A stretch of DNA of 64,000 bases. Source: Anastatus disparis. Lineage: Eukaryota; Arthropoda; Insecta; Hymenoptera; Eupelmidae. The notes below the pieces were generated by a model that saw only the letters and a program-made list of their open reading frames with translations, did no database searches and was not told the DNA's origin. The position numbers and the translations under genes were made by a program. Position 1 is the stretch's first letter; each line of letters starts with the position of its first letter. Shown here in pieces: positions 63,836-64,000 of the stretch. Location of the stretch: assembly GCA_017163975.1 (NCBI GenBank), contig JAFFSR010000218.1:14015501-14079500 (forward strand), written 5' to 3'.

Positions 63836-64000
63836 TAATTTTCCTCCTTTCGTACCCAACTGCTTCTTGTCGAGGCAAATTCGACAGTCTTATTTTCTCA
63901 TTTTCATTTTAATTTTATCATCTATTAATGCCGTTATTTTTTGTATTATTTATGAATTTATTTTTAATGTGGCTAAATTTGATGCCCTTCGTGTATGAAA

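Noticed and set aside
1..64000. CRISPR array or bacterial operon
   Set aside because: No regularly spaced direct repeats with unique spacers; all genes have spliceosomal introns.

Overview
This is an AT-rich nuclear contig from an insect. Three conserved, intron-rich animal genes are readable by splicing the sequence by eye: ZNF706, UBR5/hyd and bunched/TSC22. All introns end in GT..AG, and every predicted exon junction keeps frame. The dense intron set of UBR5 (30 coding exons) and the AT bias suggest a non-dipteran holometabolous insect, perhaps a hymenopteran; that is inference.

Layout: 1-5.4 kb is a transposon graveyard with non-LTR retrotransposon pieces and two large foldback elements. 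8.7-9.5 kb (-) is ZNF706, a 77-residue C2H2 protein with a likely non-coding first exon near 10.1-10.3 kb. 11.6-27.6 kb (+) is a complete UBR5/hyd HECT E3 ligase gene (2889 residues), head to head with ZNF706. 30.3-36.1 kb (-) is the long isoform of bunched/TSC22D (703 residues), convergent with UBR5, with a uORF-bearing leader and a probable non-coding first exon ending at 38524.

41.05-59.54 kb (+) is the most interesting part: a 12-exon gene I do not recognise. It encodes a 615-residue protein whose first 280 residues carry about 45 cysteines in CC/CCC/CxC clusters. A linker with an in-frame 25-codon duplication and an LC8-type TQT motif follows, then a Lys/Cys-rich tail. Two extra exon-like ORFs after its sixth exon would give alternative C-termini, one with a membrane segment. 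Its introns hold a tRNA-derived SINE family (three copies), nested MITEs, a long foldback and a Helitron-like relic. At 60.94 kb (+) there is a first exon of a secreted or membrane protein whose continuation I could not find, and 63.2-63.8 kb is a degenerate GATG-type minisatellite.

The conserved genes serve unrelated housekeeping and growth functions (ubiquitin ligation; TSC22-domain growth control). No operon-like logic is expected.
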